This document shows, in pieces, positions 34,182 to 41,956 of a stretch of 64,000 bases of DNA. Source of the DNA: Muricoccus pecuniae. GTDB lineage: Bacteria > Pseudomonadota > Alphaproteobacteria > Acetobacterales > Acetobacteraceae. Within the stretch, counting starts at the first letter, position 1. Each line of letters opens with the position of its first letter. Location of the stretch: assembly GCF_014199205.1 (NCBI RefSeq), contig NZ_JACIJD010000001.1, forward strand, positions 186,001 through 250,000, written 5' to 3'. The position numbers and the translations under genes are program-made. The notes below the pieces were generated by a model that saw only the letters and a program-made list of their open reading frames with translations, was not told where the DNA came from and did no database searches.

Positions 34182-35522
34182 TCAAGGGGTGGCGCGGTCC
34201 ACCTGGGCGGCGCGGGCGCCGAGCCAGCCCGGCACGGAGGAACGGGCCGGGCGGAAACCGCGCTGCGGCAGGGAGGCTAGCATCTCGTCCACCGCCGCGA
34301 AATGCGCTTCCCACCGCGGCGGCCGCCAGCTGGCCAGGCGCTCGATCTGGGCCGTGCGGGAGCCGCTGGTGGGCTCGGCATAGTCGAGGATGGCGTTGCG
34401 CCAGGCCGGGCCGTCCAGCGGGTCGAGATAGTCGGGCACGGTGCCGCCGACCTCCCGCAAGGCGGGAAGGTCCGAGCAGATGGCGGGAACGCCGAGCGCG
34501 AGCGCCTCGGCCAGCGGCAGGCCGTAGCCCTCCGCGAAGGAGGGGAAGAGAAGGGCGCGGGCGCCGCGCAGGATCTCCCAGACCTCCCGGTCCGGCACCT
34601 GCCCCACCTCGCGCACCGTGCCGCGGAGGACGTCGCAGCGCTCGAGGATGTCGACGATGTTCTCGTTCTCCCATCCCCGGCGGCCGACGATGAGGAGGTG
34701 CGGCGTGCGTCCCCCCATCCGGGCGGCCAGGTCGCGCCAGAGATGGAGGAGCAGGAGGTGGTTCTTGCGCGGCTCGATCGTGCCGAGAACCACGAAGTAG
34801 GGCTCCGCCGGCAGGGCCGGGGCCGGGGCGGGCGGCGGCTCGATGCCGAGCGGGGCCACGATGACGGGCGGCGGGGTCGTGCGCACGCGCAGATGGGGCC
34901 GCAGCGCCGCAGCGGTATGGGCGGAGTTGACGATGACGGCGTCCGCCAGGGTGGCGGTGGTGCCGATGCGCCGGAGGTGCCGGTCGGCCTGCCCGGGGCG
35001 GGCGTATTCCGGATGCGTCGCGGGGATGAGGTCGTGGATGAGGGGAATGAAGGCGCAGCCGGCCTCGCGCATCGCTTGTATCGGGCGGGGGCGCTCCAAC
35101 GCGCGGTGGGACACGAGCAGGAAGGCCTTTGGCCCCGTCTCCTGCAACCGTCGCGCGAGTTGCCGGTGGCCGAGCCCGGCCATCACCCGCCAGCGCAGGG
35201 CGATGGAGATGCGCCGTGCGCGCCGCGCGGCCTTGCTGCCCGGATCGCCCTGGCCCCAGGCCTTGGACAGTTGGGCGACAAAGCCCACCACGGCCCGCCA
35301 GGGCAGCGCGACATAGTCCCCGGTCAGTCGCTGGGCGACGAAAGTGCAGCGATCCTCGGGCATTGTTGCCCATCGGCGGGCATAGGCCATCTCGACCCGG
35401 TCGATGCCGGAAGGGGCAGCCTTGCTGCCGCAGACGAGCAGGCGGGAGATGTCGAGGATGACATGGGGCGCCGGGGCTGGGAGCGCCTTGCGGAGCGTCG
35501 GATACCCCTCGCCTCGTGGCAC
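34182..35522 (-). CDS. Glycosyltransferase family 4, first gene of the PKS/kpsS operon
   Basis: A 446-residue GT-B glycosyltransferase. It opens with VILDISRLLVCGSKAAPSGIDRVEMAYA. FIPLIHDLIPATHPEY lies in the acceptor half. The nucleotide-sugar site is VLGTIEPRKNHLLLLHLWRDL and FPSFAEGYGLPLAEALALGVP. The start was set to GTG 35522 because GGAGG (35528-35532) is five bases upstream and the conserved part begins soon after. Longer readings from 35693 enter an A/T-rich non-coding stretch. It precedes the PKS by 76 bp on the same strand, so it likely glycosylates the same lipid-linked product. Confidence 0.87.
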   Translation of the reverse strand: MPRGEGYPTLRKALPAPAPHVILDISRLLVCGSKAAPSGIDRVEMAYARRWATMPEDRCTFVAQRLTGDYVALPWRAVVGFVAQLSKAWGQGDPGSKAARRARRISIALRWRVMAGLGHRQLARRLQETGPKAFLLVSHRALERPRPIQAMREAGCAFIPLIHDLIPATHPEYARPGQADRHLRRIGTTATLADAVIVNSAHTAAALRPHLRVRTTPPPVIVAPLGIEPPPAPAPALPAEPYFVVLGTIEPRKNHLLLLHLWRDLAARMGGRTPHLLIVGRRGWENENIVDILERCDVLRGTVREVGQVPDREVWEILRGARALLFPSFAEGYGLPLAEALALGVPAICSDLPALREVGGTVPDYLDPLDGPAWRNAILDYAEPTSGSRTAQIERLASWRPPRWEAHFAAVDEMLASLPQRGFRPARSSVPGWLGARAAQVDRATP

Positions 35523-35527
35523 TGTCG

Positions 35528-35532
35528 CCTCC
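35528..35532 (-). promoter_or_regulatory. Ribosome binding site fixing the GTG start at 35522
   Basis: GGAGG on the minus strand, five bases before GTG 35520-35522. Upstream in-frame ATGs at 35618 and 35693 have no comparable site and fall in non-coding-looking A/T-rich sequence. Confidence 0.65.
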
Positions 35533-35616
35533 GTGAACACAACTTTAACGGGTTTACTGCAATTGCTAACGAACGCGCCAGCCTCATTCCCGGATTCGAG
35601 AGAACTTCCGTATGTC

Positions 35617-35729
35617 ATCTCAAAAATGGACAAGAGTCCTGAATTAATTGCCAGAACGAACTCTTGGGCTGGCTCGCGGCAGGGTGGTATCACTCATTCG
35701 TGATAACGTGCACGTCTCTTGTTTGAGAT
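35617..35729. repeat. Interrupted 14-bp inverted repeat with a third copy of the CAAGAG core
   Basis: ATCTCAAA (35617-35624) and CAAGAG (35631-35636), separated by six bases, together form the reverse complement of CTCTTGTTTGAGAT at 35716-35729. A third CTCTTG occurs at 35661-35666, inside a second inverted pair with CAAGAGT at 35631-35637. It could be repeated regulator sites or element ends. Confidence 0.5.
35688..35705. repeat. Short hairpin TATCAC-6-GTGATA
   Basis: Perfect 6-bp inverted repeat with loop TCATTC inside the A/T-rich island. Its position, about 170 bp from both divergent starts, suits an operator, but the size allows chance. Confidence 0.35.
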
Positions 35730-35854
35730 CGCAATGATGGAGGCGTGATCTCCACGTTCGCTCGCCGAAGGCTTTCACGGACCCACCCTCCCTCGACGAC
35801 GCGCAAGGGGGCATCCTGTCCCCAGCACCGCGCTGGAGCGGTGGGGAGAGGTGG

Positions 35855-36616
35855 ATGAGCGAGCGGCGGATCCTGATCACGGGCGCATCGAGCGGGATCG
35901 GCGCGGCCACCGCGCGGGCGATGGCGGTGCCGGGCGCCTCGATCGCTGTCCATTGCCGCGCGAATCGCGCGGGCGCCGAGGCGGTGGCGGTCGAGCTGCG
36001 CGCGGCGGGCGCCGCTGCGCTGGTGCTGCAGGGGGACCTGGCCGACCCGGATACGCCCGCGCGGCTGGTGGCCGAGGCGGTCGATGCCTTCGGCGGGCTG
36101 GAGGTGGTGGTCGCCAATGCGGGCTTCGCCGACCGCACCGCCCTCGCCGAGATGACCGACGAGACCTTCGCCCGCAGCGCCGACGCGGTGCTCTGGGGCT
36201 TCATGCGGCTGGCGCGCGCCGCCGGGCCGCATCTGCAACGCGCGGGGCGGGAGGGCGGCCTCGCCCGGCTTGTCGCAGTATCCTCCTTCGTCGCTCATCT
36301 CTTCCGAACGGACACCGCCCTCTTTCCCGCCAGCGCGGCGGCCAAGGCGGGGGTGGAGGCGCTGGCGCGATCGCTCGCGGTGGAATGGGCACCGGACGTG
36401 ACGGTCAACGCCGTCGTGCCCGGCTTCACCCGCAAGGATCCGGGAACCCATGTGGCGCTGGAGCCCGCGGCATGGGATGCGATCCTGGCCCGCATCCCGC
36501 TGCGGCGCCTGGGCCAGCCCGCCGACGTCGCGGCGGCGGTGGCGTTCCTCGCTTCGCCCGGGGCGGGCTACGTCACGGGGCAGTGCCTGCATGTCAGCGG
36601 CGGGGTGGTGATCTAG
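35855..36616 (+). CDS. Short-chain dehydrogenase/reductase-family protein lacking the catalytic tyrosine
   Basis: A 253-residue Rossmann-fold SDR. The cofactor loop is TGASSGIGAATA (residues 9-20), with ANAG at 87-90 and the Ser region AVSS at 141-144. Where YxxxK is expected the sequence reads SAAAK (Ser160, Lys164), so the catalytic Tyr is replaced although Lys is kept. The C-terminus (VTGQCLHVSGGVVI) is typical of FabG-like proteins. GGGGAGAGGTGG precedes the ATG. It is 42 bp upstream of a crotonase gene on the same strand. It may be non-catalytic or use a different chemistry; it is not clearly the RkpH counterpart of K-antigen loci. Confidence 0.85.
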   Translation: MSERRILITGASSGIGAATARAMAVPGASIAVHCRANRAGAEAVAVELRAAGAAALVLQGDLADPDTPARLVAEAVDAFGGLEVVVANAGFADRTALAEMTDETFARSADAVLWGFMRLARAAGPHLQRAGREGGLARLVAVSSFVAHLFRTDTALFPASAAAKAGVEALARSLAVEWAPDVTVNAVVPGFTRKDPGTHVALEPAAWDAILARIPLRRLGQPADVAAAVAFLASPGAGYVTGQCLHVSGGVVI

Positions 36617-36658
36617 AACCGGCGGCGCGGCCGCGCGGCGACAAGGGAGAGGAAAGAA

Positions 36659-37468
36659 ATGATCGACGAGAGCCCGCTGCTGGTCACGCGGTCGGGCGGC
36701 GTGGTGCGCGCCGTGCTGAACCGGCCCTCCCGCCGCAACGCGCTGAACGCGGCGCTGTCCGAGGCGCTGGACGGGTTGTTGGCCGAGTTGCGGGAGGACC
36801 GTTCGGCGCGCGTCCTCGTGCTCTCCGGCGCGGGCGGGCATTTCTGCGCCGGGCTGGACCTCGGCGAGGTCGGCGGCGAGACCGGCACGCCGGAACAGCG
36901 CCGGGCCGCGCAGCTTGAGCGGAACCGGCGCATCGGCGCGCGCTTCGCGGCCCTCTCCGCCCTGCCGCAGGTGGTGGTCTGCGCGGTGGAGGGCTCGGCC
37001 TTCGCGGGCGGGCTGGGCTTCGTCTGCGCCGCCGACATCGCGCTCGCCTCGGCGGATGCGCGCTTCGCGGCGCTGGAGGTGCGGCGCGGGCTGGTGGCGG
37101 CGCAGATCCTGCCATGGATCGCCCATCGCGCGGGGCGCAGCCAGGCGGCGCGGATGGTGCTGCAGGGCCATGTGCTGGGCGCGGCCGAGGCCGGGCGGAT
37201 CGGGCTGGTGCACGACGTCGCGCCGGACGCCGCGGCGCTGGGCGCGATGGTGGACGCCGTGGTGACCGACGTGCTGCAGGGCGCGCCGGGGGCGATCGCG
37301 GAGACGAAGGCGATGCTCGCCGCCCTCGGCAGGGCCTTGCCCGAGGGCTATGCGGAGGCCGGCGCCGCGGCCTTCGCCCGCTGCGCGGCGAGCGGCGAGG
37401 CGGAGGAGGGCATCGCCGCCTTCCGGGAGCGCCGCCCGCCTGCCTGGTTCTCCACTCAGTCCTCGTAG
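36659..37468 (+). CDS. Enoyl-CoA hydratase/isomerase family protein
   Basis: A 269-residue crotonase-fold protein. The oxyanion-hole segments are [15 protein letters not shown] (about residues 58-72) and [20 protein letters not shown] (about 111-130). In the second segment the hydratase Glu144 position is Gly or Leu (GGLGF), whereas ALEVRRGL keeps an acidic residue near the Glu164 position. It is therefore a crotonase-superfamily enzyme whose exact reaction on acyl-CoA is not readable. GGGAGAGGA precedes the ATG. The 3' end overlaps the convergent SDR gene by 13 bp. Confidence 0.85.
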   Translation: MIDESPLLVTRSGGVVRAVLNRPSRRNALNAALSEALDGLLAELREDRSARVLVLSGAGGHFCAGLDLGEVGGETGTPEQRRAAQLERNRRIGARFAALSALPQVVVCAVEGSAFAGGLGFVCAADIALASADARFAALEVRRGLVAAQILPWIAHRAGRSQAARMVLQGHVLGAAEAGRIGLVHDVAPDAAALGAMVDAVVTDVLQGAPGAIAETKAMLAALGRALPEGYAEAGAAAFARCAASGEAEEGIAAFRERRPPAWFSTQSS

Positions 37469-38163
37469 ATCATCTTCCGCGTCATCCCGCCGTCGGAGAC
37501 GAACTCGGCCCCGGTGACGAAGCCGCTCTCCGGGCCGAGGAGCCAGGCGGCGAGGGAGGCGATGTCCTCCGGCCGCCCGACGCGGCCGGCGGGGTGCTGG
37601 GCGTTGTCCGCCTCGCTCAGCCTCTCGTCCCGCACGTTGATCCAGCCGGGCGAGATGACGTTGGCGCGCACGTCGGGGCCGAGGCTGATGGCGAGCGCGT
37701 GGGTGAGGGCGAGGAGGCCGCCCTTGGAGGCCGCGTAGCTCTCGGTATCCGGCTCGGACTGGTGGGCGCGGGTGGAGGCGATGGTGAGGATCGCTCCCTT
37801 TGCCCGGCGCAGCATCGGCTCCGCCGCGCGCGCGAGCAGGTAGGTGCTGGTGAGGTTGGTGCCGATGACGCGGGACCATTCCTCCAGGCCGAGGTCGCGC
37901 AGCGGCTTTCGCACCATGATGCCGGCGTTGCAGACGAGGCCGTCCAGCCGCGCCTCCTGCCCCGCAATGCCCTCCACCAGCGCGCGCACCGCCGCCTCGT
38001 CGGCGATGTCGGCCCGGACATGGCGCGCTGCCTCTTCGGGCCCGTTCGCCTCGGTATCGGCGGTGACGACGTGCCAGCCATCGGCGGCGAGGCGCTTCGC
38101 GATGCCCTGGCCGATGCCCCTCGCCCCGCCCGTGACCAGCGCGACGCGCTTCCCTTCCGCCAT
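37456..38163 (-). CDS. Short-chain dehydrogenase/reductase
   Basis: A 235-residue classical SDR with [13 protein letters not shown] (cofactor loop), CNAGIM, the catalytic Ser in LTIASTRAH and [10 protein letters not shown] with catalytic Tyr and Lys. ISPGWINV and a C-terminal [11 protein letters not shown] complete the pattern. The start ATG 38163 follows GGAGGGCGG; the open frame upstream to 38217 is proline-rich and unconvincing. The substrate is unknown. It converges with the crotonase gene, so it may or may not belong to the same pathway. Confidence 0.9.
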   Translation of the reverse strand: MAEGKRVALVTGGARGIGQGIAKRLAADGWHVVTADTEANGPEEAARHVRADIADEAAVRALVEGIAGQEARLDGLVCNAGIMVRKPLRDLGLEEWSRVIGTNLTSTYLLARAAEPMLRRAKGAILTIASTRAHQSEPDTESYAASKGGLLALTHALAISLGPDVRANVISPGWINVRDERLSEADNAQHPAGRVGRPEDIASLAAWLLGPESGFVTGAEFVSDGGMTRKMIYED

Positions 38164-38337
38164 GACCCGCCCTCCGGAGATGCCGGTTGGCAACGCGGGA
38201 GGCGGGGGCGGGTTCATGCTCCTCGCCTTCCCAGCGGCATCCCCGCTCCGGTGGCCGGTGTGCCCGGCTCGTTCCCGTCCTCGCGGGACCGTTGGTGCCG
38301 GAAGCGACCGCGCGCGTTCCGCAGGGCGTTAGCCGTT

Positions 38338-38383
38338 CGTTCAGGAAGCGCGGTGCATAGGGGTCGCCTGCGGCTCCTGAACG
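38338..38383. promoter_or_regulatory. 9-bp inverted repeat upstream of the YfiR-like/TonB receptor genes
   Basis: CGTTCAGGA (38338-38346) and its exact reverse complement TCCTGAACG (38375-38383), separated by 28 bases. They lie about 75 bp before the ATG of the YfiR-like gene, in the divergent region 38164-38455. Candidate operator or looped RNA structure; the regulator is unknown. Confidence 0.4.
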
Positions 38384-38455
38384 CATGTGACCGGGACACC
38401 CTCCCGGGCAGCGGGGAAGGCCGGCAGCAGGTCGACATCTCGGGGCTCCGGCAAA

Positions 38456-39049
38456 ATGCACGCCCAGCACATCGCGCCTTCCGGCAGGAGGTATGGTGGG
38501 TGGCTCAGCCGCCGCCATCTGCTCGCCCTGGGTCCCGCTATTCTTGGTGGAGGCCTTGGGACGCCGCGCCCGGCACGGGCCGCCGCGCAGCCGACGCCGC
38601 GTGACCTGCGTGTTGTCACCAAGGCTGTCGGATTCCTGCATCCCCCGCCCGGCAGCACGGTGCAGATCGCGCTCGCCTACGGGGATGCGGCCGGCCCCGG
38701 CCGCATCGCGGCCGAGCAACTCGCCGAGGCTTCCGAGGGTCTTGCCCGCGTTGGCGGGCTGAGCCCCCAGTTCCGGGCGGTCTCGCTCGAGCAACTAAGA
38801 TCCGGCGTCATGCCCGCGGTGGTGGTGCTGGCCGAGGCGCTGCCCAGCGATGCTGGCCTGCTGGCCGGTCTCGTTCGCGGGCGTGGCGTGCTGACGATCA
38901 CCTCGGACCCGGCCCTGGTGCGCGCCGGCCTGCTGGTAATGGCCGTGCGGAGCGAGCCCCGGGTCGAAATCCTCGTCAGTCGCGTCGCGGAGCAGGCGGC
39001 GGGGGTCACCTTCGCCCCAGCCTTCCGCATGATGATCCAGGAGCAATAA
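38456..39049 (+). CDS. YfiR/DUF4154-like periplasmic protein
   Basis: A 197-residue exported protein. The N-terminus has a twin-arginine-like signal (LSRRHLLALGPAILGGGL, then ARAAA). The mature part follows the YfiR-like pattern: a KAVGFLHPPPG segment, LTITSDPALVRAGLLVMAV, and the C-terminal RVEILVSRVAEQAAGVTFAP. Such proteins are periplasmic and in the YfiBNR system repress a membrane diguanylate cyclase; no cyclase gene is adjacent here. The stop is six bases before the TonB receptor ATG, so the two are one operon. Similarity is by pattern only; other small periplasmic families are possible. Confidence 0.65.
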   Translation: MHAQHIAPSGRRYGGWLSRRHLLALGPAILGGGLGTPRPARAAAQPTPRDLRVVTKAVGFLHPPPGSTVQIALAYGDAAGPGRIAAEQLAEASEGLARVGGLSPQFRAVSLEQLRSGVMPAVVVLAEALPSDAGLLAGLVRGRGVLTITSDPALVRAGLLVMAVRSEPRVEILVSRVAEQAAGVTFAPAFRMMIQEQ

Positions 39050-39054
39050 GCCCC

Positions 39055-41073
39055 ATGTCTCGCCATGCCGAGCAGCCCGTGACTTCGCGCCCGGTGCGGA
39101 GGGCGGGCCGTATCGCCGCGGTGCTGTGCCTGATGCTGCCGGCCGCCGCCGCCGCCCAGGGGGTCGACTACGGCGCCCTGGAGGCACTTTTCGACGAGCC
39201 GGCGACGACCAGCGCCACGGGCAAGCCGCAGCGCGCGTCGGATGTTCCCGTCGACATGGAGATCATCACGGCCGAGCAGATCCGCCGCTCGGGCGCGCAC
39301 GACATCCCGGCGGTGCTGGCGCGCTACACCTCGCTGGACGTGCACCAGTACAACGCGCACGACTTCTCCGTCGGGGTGCGCGGGTTCACCACGCCGCAGG
39401 TGCCGCGGATGCTCGTGCTGGTGAACGGACGGCAAGTCTATCTCGACCACTACGCCTACACCTCCTGGGATTCCGTTCCAGTCCAGCTTTCCGAGATCCG
39501 CCAGATCGAGGTGGTGAAAGGGCCCAACAGCGCCCTGTTCGGCTTCAACGCGGCGTCGGGCGTGATCAACATCATCACCTTCGACGCAGCGAGGGACCGC
39601 ATGTCGACGGGCATCCTGCGCGCGGGCACCGGGCGGTATCGCGAGGCGTCCGGGATGACCTCTGCACCGATAGGCGATGGCGGCGGCATCCGCGTTTCCG
39701 CGGGCCTGAGGGGAGAGGATGCCTGGCGCCGCGGCTTCACCGACTTCGAGGTGCAGGAGCTGGATGCGCGGCGCGGGCCGACGCGGGCCCAGGCCGCGGC
39801 CGAGGGCGTGTTCCGTCTCGCCCCCGGGCTTCGCGGCTCCGTCGATGCCAGCTACAGCCGCGCCATCGGCGGCGACATGCTGGACTACGGCCAGTTCTGG
39901 CGGGAGGACAAGCGGATCTGGAGCCTGCGCGGCCGTATGCTGGCCGACACCGCTTTCGGCTTTGTCGAGGCGCAGGTCTATCACAACGCCCTAAAGGCCA
40001 CCTACGCCGCTACGCTGCATCCCACCGATAGCGCCCTCACCGTTGCCGACCTGAGCAGCACGGTGAAGCTCAGCGCCGCGCATACCGTCCGGCCGTTGCT
40101 GCAGCTCCGGCAGGCCAGCATGAGCGTGATTCCCGGCACGGAAATCCGCTACCGCGTGCTCGGCCTGGGCGGCATGTGGGACTGGAAGCTGGCCGAGCCG
40201 CTCGAGCTGACGACGTCCCTTCGCTACGACCATCTATGGCTCGGTGCCAAGGGTTATGACGATCCGGCCTATCCCTATGGGGACCGCGATTACGACCGAT
40301 CCTTCGGCGAGCCTTCCTGGAACATCGGGCTGGTGTGGCGCGCCACGCCCTGGGACACGGTCCGGCTCAGTGGTGGGCGCGGCATCAGCCTGCCCAGCCT
40401 GTCGGATTACGGGTGGCGCGACTCCTATCCGGCCTTCGGATACCAGGACACGGGCACCCCGACCCTGGCCCCCACTGTGGTGGAGAGCGCAGAGGCCGGA
40501 TACACGCGCAGGGTCGACAGCATCGACGGAAGGCTGGGGCTGAGCGCTTTCGCGCAGCGCTACCGCGGCTTCAGCAGCGGCCTGTCCACGGTCACCTTCG
40601 CGCCGCCCCTCGTGCCGCTCGACACCTACACGCCCTACAATCTCGGCACGGCGCATATCGTGGGACTGGAAGCGTCGGCCGAGGGGAGAACCGCCGGTGG
40701 GCTGAGCCTGGGGGCGAAGTACCGGCTCTCCGCTGTTTCCAGCGAGCTCGCGCCGTCGAGCCTCGATCCCAAGCGGGCTTCGCCGCGCCACCTCGTCTCG
40801 GTTCGGGCGGGCTGGGCCAACGGCCCGCTCGAACTCGACCTGTTCGGGCGGTACAGCACGCTGGTGCGCGGCTACCGCGTGAATGGCGTGGACGAAGCCA
40901 CGCTTGTCGAGGTGAAGGACTACGCCTCGCTCGCCGTTCGGGCCGGCTACCGCCTGACTGAGACGCTGACCGTGGCGCTGGAAGGCGAGAACATGCTGCA
41001 CGGCCGCCAGCAGCAAGGAATCGGTGCGCAAGCGGCCAGGCGCATCTATCTGTCCTTGCGCGCGGACTTCTGA
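39055..41073 (+). CDS. TonB-dependent outer-membrane receptor
   Basis: A 672-residue TonB-dependent transporter. A signal peptide (AAVLCLMLPAAAAAQG) is followed by a plug domain (about residues 55-165) with DVPVDMEIITAEQIRRSGAHDIPAVLARY and EVVKGPNSALFGFNAASGVINIIT. A beta-barrel continues to the C-terminal aromatic residue (LSLRADF). AGGAG lies 11 bases before the ATG. Ligand unknown; siderophore, vitamin or oligosaccharide are all open. Pairing with a YfiR-like protein is seen in many proteobacteria. Codon use is slightly less GC-biased than in the neighbouring transporter genes. Confidence 0.92.
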   Translation: MSRHAEQPVTSRPVRRAGRIAAVLCLMLPAAAAAQGVDYGALEALFDEPATTSATGKPQRASDVPVDMEIITAEQIRRSGAHDIPAVLARYTSLDVHQYNAHDFSVGVRGFTTPQVPRMLVLVNGRQVYLDHYAYTSWDSVPVQLSEIRQIEVVKGPNSALFGFNAASGVINIITFDAARDRMSTGILRAGTGRYREASGMTSAPIGDGGGIRVSAGLRGEDAWRRGFTDFEVQELDARRGPTRAQAAAEGVFRLAPGLRGSVDASYSRAIGGDMLDYGQFWREDKRIWSLRGRMLADTAFGFVEAQVYHNALKATYAATLHPTDSALTVADLSSTVKLSAAHTVRPLLQLRQASMSVIPGTEIRYRVLGLGGMWDWKLAEPLELTTSLRYDHLWLGAKGYDDPAYPYGDRDYDRSFGEPSWNIGLVWRATPWDTVRLSGGRGISLPSLSDYGWRDSYPAFGYQDTGTPTLAPTVVESAEAGYTRRVDSIDGRLGLSAFAQRYRGFSSGLSTVTFAPPLVPLDTYTPYNLGTAHIVGLEASAEGRTAGGLSLGAKYRLSAVSSELAPSSLDPKRASPRHLVSVRAGWANGPLELDLFGRYSTLVRGYRVNGVDEATLVEVKDYASLAVRAGYRLTETLTVALEGENMLHGRQQQGIGAQAARRIYLSLRADF

Positions 41074-41089
41074 AAGCGAGGGACATGGC

Positions 41090-41132
41090 CCGGTGGGACG
41101 TCGGGGAGCATCGGCGCTCTCGACCCCACCGG
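41090..41132 (+). terminator. Candidate hairpin terminator after the TonB receptor gene
   Basis: CCGGTGGG (41090-41097) pairs with CCCACCGG (41125-41132), extended by GTCG/CGAC with a two-base bulge. It starts 17 bp after the stop at 41073. There is no T-run. Confidence 0.4.
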
Positions 41133-41213
41133 TAGCCGATGGTGATCGAGGCAGAGAGCCAAGCCTTCGCCGCGCCGCGCAGGGGCAAGGAGGCCTTGAC
41201 CGGGCCGGGCTCC

Positions 41214-41232
41214 GCCGGCGAAACCTGCCGGC
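41214..41232 (-). terminator. Candidate hairpin downstream of urtE
   Basis: GCCGGC repeated as an inverted pair with a 7-base loop, about 30 bp beyond the urtE stop on the minus strand. Short and without a T-run, so only weak support. Confidence 0.25.
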
Positions 41233-41260
41233 GATCAGCCCGGGCCGTTTCCATGCGGGC

Positions 41261-41953
41261 TCAGACCGTCAGCAGGCGCCGGACGGATTCCTCCTCCAGT
41301 GCCTGCGCCTCTCCCTCCAGCGCCACCTCGCCGCGAACCATGACGGTGATGCGGTCGGCAAGGTCGCGCGCGAACTCGAAATACTGCTCGACCAGCACCA
41401 CCGCCATGCCGCGGTCCTTCGCCAAGTGGCGGATGACGCGCGCGATGTCCTTGATGACGCTGGGTTGGATGCCCTCGGTGGGCTCGTCGAGGATCAGCAG
41501 GCGCGGGCGGGCGGTCAGCGCGCGGGCGATGGCGAGCTGCTGCTGCTGCCCGCCGGAGAGGTCGCCCCCGCGGCGGCGCAGGAACTGGCGGAGGATGGGG
41601 AAGAGGTCGAAGACCTCGGAGGATACCTTGCTGCCGCGCGGGGCGGCTGCCAGCGCCGTCTCCAGGTTCTCCTGCACGGTGAGAAAGGGGAAGATCTCGC
41701 GGCCCTGGGGCACGTAGCCGATGCCGGCGCGGGCGCGGTCGGCCGGGGAGAGGGCAGCGATGTCCCGCCCCTCCCACTCGATGCGCCCTCCGCTGATGCG
41801 CTCCACCCCCATGATCGAGCGCATGAGGGAGGACTTGCCCACGCCGTTGCGGCCGAGGACGCAGGTGATGCGCCCGGGATCGGCGGCGAGGTTCACGCCG
41901 CGCAGGCACAGGCTGGCGCCGTAGGAGAGGCGGAGGTCGGTGGCGCGGAGCAT
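41261..41953 (-). CDS. urtE: Urea ABC transporter, ATP-binding protein UrtE
   Basis: A 230-residue ATPase of the branched-chain/urea importer class. Walker A is GRNGVGKSS, the signature LSGGQQQQLAIARAL, and Walker B LLILDEPTEGIQPSVIKDI; the last phrase is characteristic of UrtE. The switch His position is in VVLVEQYFEFAR, with Gln as is normal for the LivF/UrtE type. It is the last gene of urtABCDE, three bases after urtD. Confidence 0.95.
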   Translation of the reverse strand: MLRATDLRLSYGASLCLRGVNLAADPGRITCVLGRNGVGKSSLMRSIMGVERISGGRIEWEGRDIAALSPADRARAGIGYVPQGREIFPFLTVQENLETALAAAPRGSKVSSEVFDLFPILRQFLRRRGGDLSGGQQQQLAIARALTARPRLLILDEPTEGIQPSVIKDIARVIRHLAKDRGMAVVLVEQYFEFARDLADRITVMVRGEVALEGEAQALEEESVRRLLTV

Positions 41954-41956
41954 GGT

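Larger units (their letters stand above)
35523..35854. promoter_or_regulatory. A/T-rich divergent intergenic region upstream of the PKS operon
   Basis: A 332-bp region between the divergent glycosyltransferase and SDR genes. About 35540-35740 is markedly poorer in G+C than the rest of the window (runs such as AACTTTAACGGGTTTACTGC and GAATTAATTGCC). It contains several inverted repeats and no convincing gene. It is the obvious place for the promoter of the glycosyltransferase-PKS-oxoamine synthase-formyltransferase-kpsS operon, and it may also bind a regulator or be a scar of a transferred element. Confidence 0.6.

Noticed and set aside
30665-34693. Very long open frame on the plus strand opposite the PKS
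   Set aside because: Its translation is Gly/Arg/Ala/His-biased without domains; the opposite strand encodes a complete PKS. High GC makes such shadows common.
35855-36616. Assigning this SDR as the RkpH counterpart of the K-antigen lipid pathway
   Set aside because: It is divergent from the operon and lacks the catalytic Tyr, so the 3-keto reduction cannot be assigned to it.
41074-41260. Search for urease or other nitrogen genes next to urtE
   Set aside because: The gap holds only hairpins and the next gene is a TonB receptor on the other strand; no urease gene is in the window.
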